22,249 nucleotides of DNA from Fragilaria crotonensis (Eukaryota; Bacillariophyta; Fragilariophyceae; Fragilariales; Fragilariaceae), in contig JAKSYS010000818.1 in the NCBI GenBank assembly GCA_022925895.1, positions 1 through 22,249 on the forward strand, read 5' to 3'. The position numbers and the translations under genes were made by a program. The number at the start of each line of letters is the position of its first letter. Positions within the stretch are counted from its first letter, which is position 1. The notes under the pieces are model-generated. The model saw only the letters and a list, made by a program, of their open reading frames with translations. It did no database searches and had not been told where the DNA came from. Shown piece by piece: positions 18,750-22,249 of the stretch.

Positions 18750-21700
18750 TTAGGCAGCATTATCTTCATTCCCTTCCTTCAATGTTGCAAGGACAAAGCG
18801 AATGTCGAAGTCCAAAGCACAGCGATGTGTTTTAAATCGTTTCATGAGTTGTTCAATCTTCTTATAAAGGAGCTGCTGTTTTGCAGCTGCGGCAATTCCA
18901 GGCACATTTTCAGCAATCTCATCAATGTTGTTTGTCTCTCGTTCAAGGTAATAATATGTGCATATGTAGGCTCGTGCTCTTGCGGCATATTTTCTAACCC
19001 TTTCTTTTGTCAAGACTGTTGTTGGGCAAAGACACCTTGTCACAAGATTGATGAAGTTGGCTCGACCCTTTTTCTCTCGCATTGGTGTTCTCCTCATTAG
19101 TGCCTTTGCCTGTGCCCATGTGTACTCAATCCCTTCACCTGCGAATTCGCAATGAAACTTTGGCGTTAACATCACACGCAAACCAAGTTGGGAGCCCAAA
19201 AATTGCAGAGCTGTTTCTTCCGTCTTGAAGTCATAACAGTTGCCCATCAACCCTTTAAGCGAAGACGATTCGATAATATGACCAGTCAAGATATCTTTCC
19301 GTCCGCCAAGCGTATAAAATGATGTGTTGATCAATTTGTTTCCTTGTTTGTCCACATGTTCTTTGCAGTTGGACGGATCAATCCACCCTCGCTCCCATAA
19401 GACTTGGAGTAGTCCTTTTGCTTTGCCAAGCCAACCTTCGTTGACATAGACTTTCTCGTGCATCAGACTGATGCCATGGATAGCGGCAAGTTCCTTCAGC
19501 TCATTCAATGGGCGATTGGACTCTACCGTGATGCCTGATTCCTCGAGCAATGCAAATGCCAACTCATTCCGTGTTCGTGGTACATTTTTGGGGGGGCGCC
19601 CACGGTTGTCGTGATTGTCATACTTCCGTCTCGCTTGTTCTGCTGTAGCCAACCACCATGGACCCTGGTCATCGGCTTCAAAGACCATGCTCTGTTGATC
19701 GCCTACCTGCAGTATAGAATCAAATGGGCCAAGGCAGTTACTCGTTATCACAGATGAGTGCATTTTTGGTTGCTTGCCTCCAAAACTCCGCGACATACTG
19801 TCTGCATCAAGAGCCCCATCTTTTTTCCTAGCATGACCTTGACTGTGATCGAACATAAAAACAAAGTCAAATTGCGGTCGGAAAATTTTCAGGCAATCAA
19901 CAACATCTTCAAGTTGAATTGCCATATGGTAGCTATTCCAATAGCCACCTTCGAGGCCTGATCAGCAAGTGCCGGACAAAGGAGACTCCGTCAACGGCTG
20001 CTTCCGAGTATGCTTGTTGACTTCGAGTGCAGCAGTTTGGTCAATGTAGTGTGTTCCTCGTCGCAAAGCATTGACTATGGTCAGGTCTTCATCCGTCATT
20101 GGCATTCCGAATCCAGTGTCGCGAGACACAAACGCAGATACCATGAGTCCTTCACCAAGCGATTTGGGAAACAATCCTCGCTCTTGATTCGGGCCAACCC
20201 AACTCTTTGAGGGAAACAGAAATTGGGAGAAACTGATTCGTCCTGACCATAAATTTCAATCGGCCTTGAATTAGGAGGAGCACGTACACTCATCGACGCA
20301 ATTTTCCATGCATGGCATCAAACGTCTCGTTTCCACGACAACTGTAACAGTAGTCAATATGAAACTCATAGTAAACGCTGTTGCAATCTTCGTTGATATA
20401 CTTGTAGCCAAACTCAGGATTGAGATTTGCCGTTTCAAGTTCACTTAAAGCATATTGCACCCATCGTAAACATTTTGGTTCAAGCTCAGTGAGGTACTGC
20501 TGACAAAATTGCTTGCGAGATAAAACAACGTCATCACGTTCATGACCGTCAACATAATACGATTTTTGTTGTATACTATATGCGAAGCCAATTAGTTGCA
20601 TCCATCGCCAGCATGTCGGAATTCCAAATTTGTAATTCCGTGTACCTTCAGAAAAGTTCTTGTGTCAGCGATGATGCTGCTTGGTGACCTTCGTGATCGT
20701 TACACCACTGCTGGTATATACTTGGGAAGAGCTCTTCAATGCAGAATACTCGCACTAATTCAACTGTCAGAATTGACAGGTTACCTAAGCCGAATGCTGC
20801 TATTTGATCTTTTGTATCGGGATACTTCATGAAGAGAAGTGGAAAAGGGCGTTTCCCACATCTCACAATATGATCAGGGTGAAGGAATGTCCTGCACTTA
20901 CGAAACTCCAAATTCCAATCTTGAACGCTTCTAGGTTTCGTAGCTTGCACCACACCAAGTTCATTGAGCTGTCGGCAGGCTTCCCTGCAGCACTGCTTCC
21001 ACGTCCATGAATTCATGTGCCGCATGGCAGTGCGGTATGCCAAGCACAGAATGATTGCCCTGCTCTTCAAGACAAAAATGTCAGATTTAGAACAAACATT
21101 TTCAGCATCACGCCCTTGCACCACATCTCGCCAGCCATTCAGAGTTTTGCTTGCGGATTGTAGAGCGACAACATGACCCTCCAAAATGTCTAGAACATTA
21201 TTGCCACCGCCAAGAATGTCGGCTGAAAATTCCTCAAAAGATGTGCTCCCTCCACCCGCAAATAAATTCCATGCATCTCGACTATTCCAAAAACACAATG
21301 TACTGGCTTGGATGTGAAATGCTGATGCATCGTCTCGTACAAAATTGCATGGCATTCCTTCGTGGCGTTCCTCTTCTTTGTCTTGTTGCTGATGGCAATC
21401 GGAAGAACTTGTACTATTCGGAGACGAAGCCCCTGCAGGCCGCATCGTTGTGATTGATTCCAGGACACTTCTAGTGGAAGCAGAAGTCTCATAGAAATGC
21501 AGTATAGTGTCTCCTTTGCTTGGTTGTGATGACTTGTCCTGAGTGACTGCAGTCGTCGGAAGTTTATCCTTGAGCGTCATCACAGAGAAAAGTGATGAAA
21601 CGGAACTTCTTGTTATGACGATTGCTGACATCACCTCCATGGCAACCGAAATGACACTGTCTTTCCACTTGATGTCAAGAGGACAGGGATAGTCTGCCTG

Positions 21701-22072
21701 CTCAAATGGATCAGTGAGCATGTAGTAAAACTTTTTTTGGAATCTGACACGGAATATTCCAGTAGGGTTTGTCCCATCAAATCGGTCCATTGCGGGCCCA
21801 TCAAAGAATTGTTTGCTTCGAATCATTGCTGCATTTAGCATGGTAGCATCAACTCTACACACACTTTCATCAACAAGACCTGATAAAGTCAATATTTCAG
21901 CCCATGTCTCGGCTGGCAACCATTTTCTCCACACTTGCTGTCGATGATTTTTGTCATCACGAAGCCGCATGAAGGCATTTGTTATAATCACATTTTTGGG
22001 AGTTGGGAGCTTCATCCCCGAGGCCTCACTCATTTTGCTCAATCCCCAAGGCATCAAAGTAGAATATGCCAT
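18750..22072 (-). mobile_element. DNA transposon with a DDE-superfamily transposase, frame-broken
   Basis: About 3.3 kb on the minus strand encodes one long transposase (about 1,100 codons) now in three frames. Segment A (22072-20648) contains TWKQCCREACRQLNELG...VQDWNLEFRK, a helix-turn-helix-like region. Segment B (about 20660-20290) contains YYVDGHERDDV, a hallmark preceding the catalytic core in this family. Segment C (20293 to about 20230) has IYGQDES, probable first Asp at 20242-20240. Segment D (about 20230 to 18750) has GEGLMVSAFVSR, FMFDHSQGH (probable second Asp, 19850-19848), SFGGKQPKM, KGLLQVLWERGWID and HCEFAGEGIEY (probable Glu, 19127-19125). Breaks lie near 20655, 20290 and 20230, plus a compensating pair around an in-frame TGA near 19962. 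The family is common in algae and fungi. The catalytic assignment is from pattern only. It is decayed or carries consensus indels. Confidence 0.85.
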
Positions 22073-22091
22073 GAGGCAGGCCTCGGGGATG
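22013..22091. repeat. Inverted repeat at the transposase start codon
   Basis: Arms at 22013-22033 and 22071-22091 match as inverted repeats in 19 of 21 positions, including a perfect 14-nt block (CATCCCCGAGGCCT and its complement), with a 37-nt loop. The first ATG of segment A (22072-22070) lies in one arm, so a transcript could fold into a hairpin around the start codon. Confidence 0.8.
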
Positions 22092-22249
22092 CAAACATTT
22101 GAGCTTCATTGACCCGTTCATTCCCCCATGAGTGAAGCGTTGATGTTATCGCATTAATTTTTCTTCGTTTACTTAGGCTAAAAATATTTACGTTGATACA
22201 CTACCAAGGCCTACGTCGGGTCTTCAGAATATGAAAACAGCTGTACATA
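22092..22249. other. Upstream flank of the transposase, window edge
   Basis: AT-rich 158 bp with no coding region seen. It probably contains the 5' flank or terminal repeat of the transposon, which may continue beyond the window. Confidence 0.4.

Overview
The window looks like nuclear DNA of a stramenopile alga, most likely a pennate diatom. The evidence is a phosphoglycerate kinase with a mitochondrial-type presequence, a plastid HDR (LytB/IspH) whose signal peptide ends at an A|F junction, short GT-AG introns, a single-exon protein that looks like a diatom-expanded uncharacterised family, and a DDE transposase of a type I associate with algal genomes. The species cannot be read from the sequence.

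From 0.6 to 15 kb the window is gene-dense, with genes on both strands. In order: an R3H-SUZ RNA-binding protein (+), a diatom-type uncharacterised protein (+), an uncharacterised protein with a Rossmann/methyltransferase-like core (+), proteasome subunit alpha-7 (-, two exons), an isochorismatase-like plus tubulin-tyrosine-ligase-like fusion (-), mitochondrial PGK (-), mitochondrial F1 ATP synthase gamma (+, two exons, divergent from PGK), and plastid HDR (-, four exons, convergent with ATP synthase gamma). PGK, ATP synthase gamma and HDR serve mitochondrial glycolysis, oxidative phosphorylation and plastid isoprenoid (MEP) synthesis. This is a neighbourhood of housekeeping genes, not an operon.

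From 15 to 22.2 kb the window is gene-poor and mobile-element-rich. It holds two decayed or frameshifted ORF remnants of unknown family, an AGTAC pentanucleotide array, and a DDE transposase on the minus strand spread over three frames.

Two patterns stand out. First, GTAC-rich islands (6 to 16 GTAC in 100-320 bp) occur about 100-360 bp upstream of four gene starts. They are absent from both convergent 3'-3' spacers and nearly absent from the PGK/ATP synthase gamma divergent promoter. Second, single-base frame breaks, several of them in short homopolymers, interrupt two otherwise well-formed host genes (proteasome alpha-7 and the isochorismatase-TTL fusion) as well as the transposase. This suggests consensus indel errors or allelic lesions, and it must be settled before any of these genes is called a pseudogene. 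The isochorismatase-like domain also lacks its nucleophilic cysteine (Ala instead), so it is probably a non-catalytic partner of the ligase domain.
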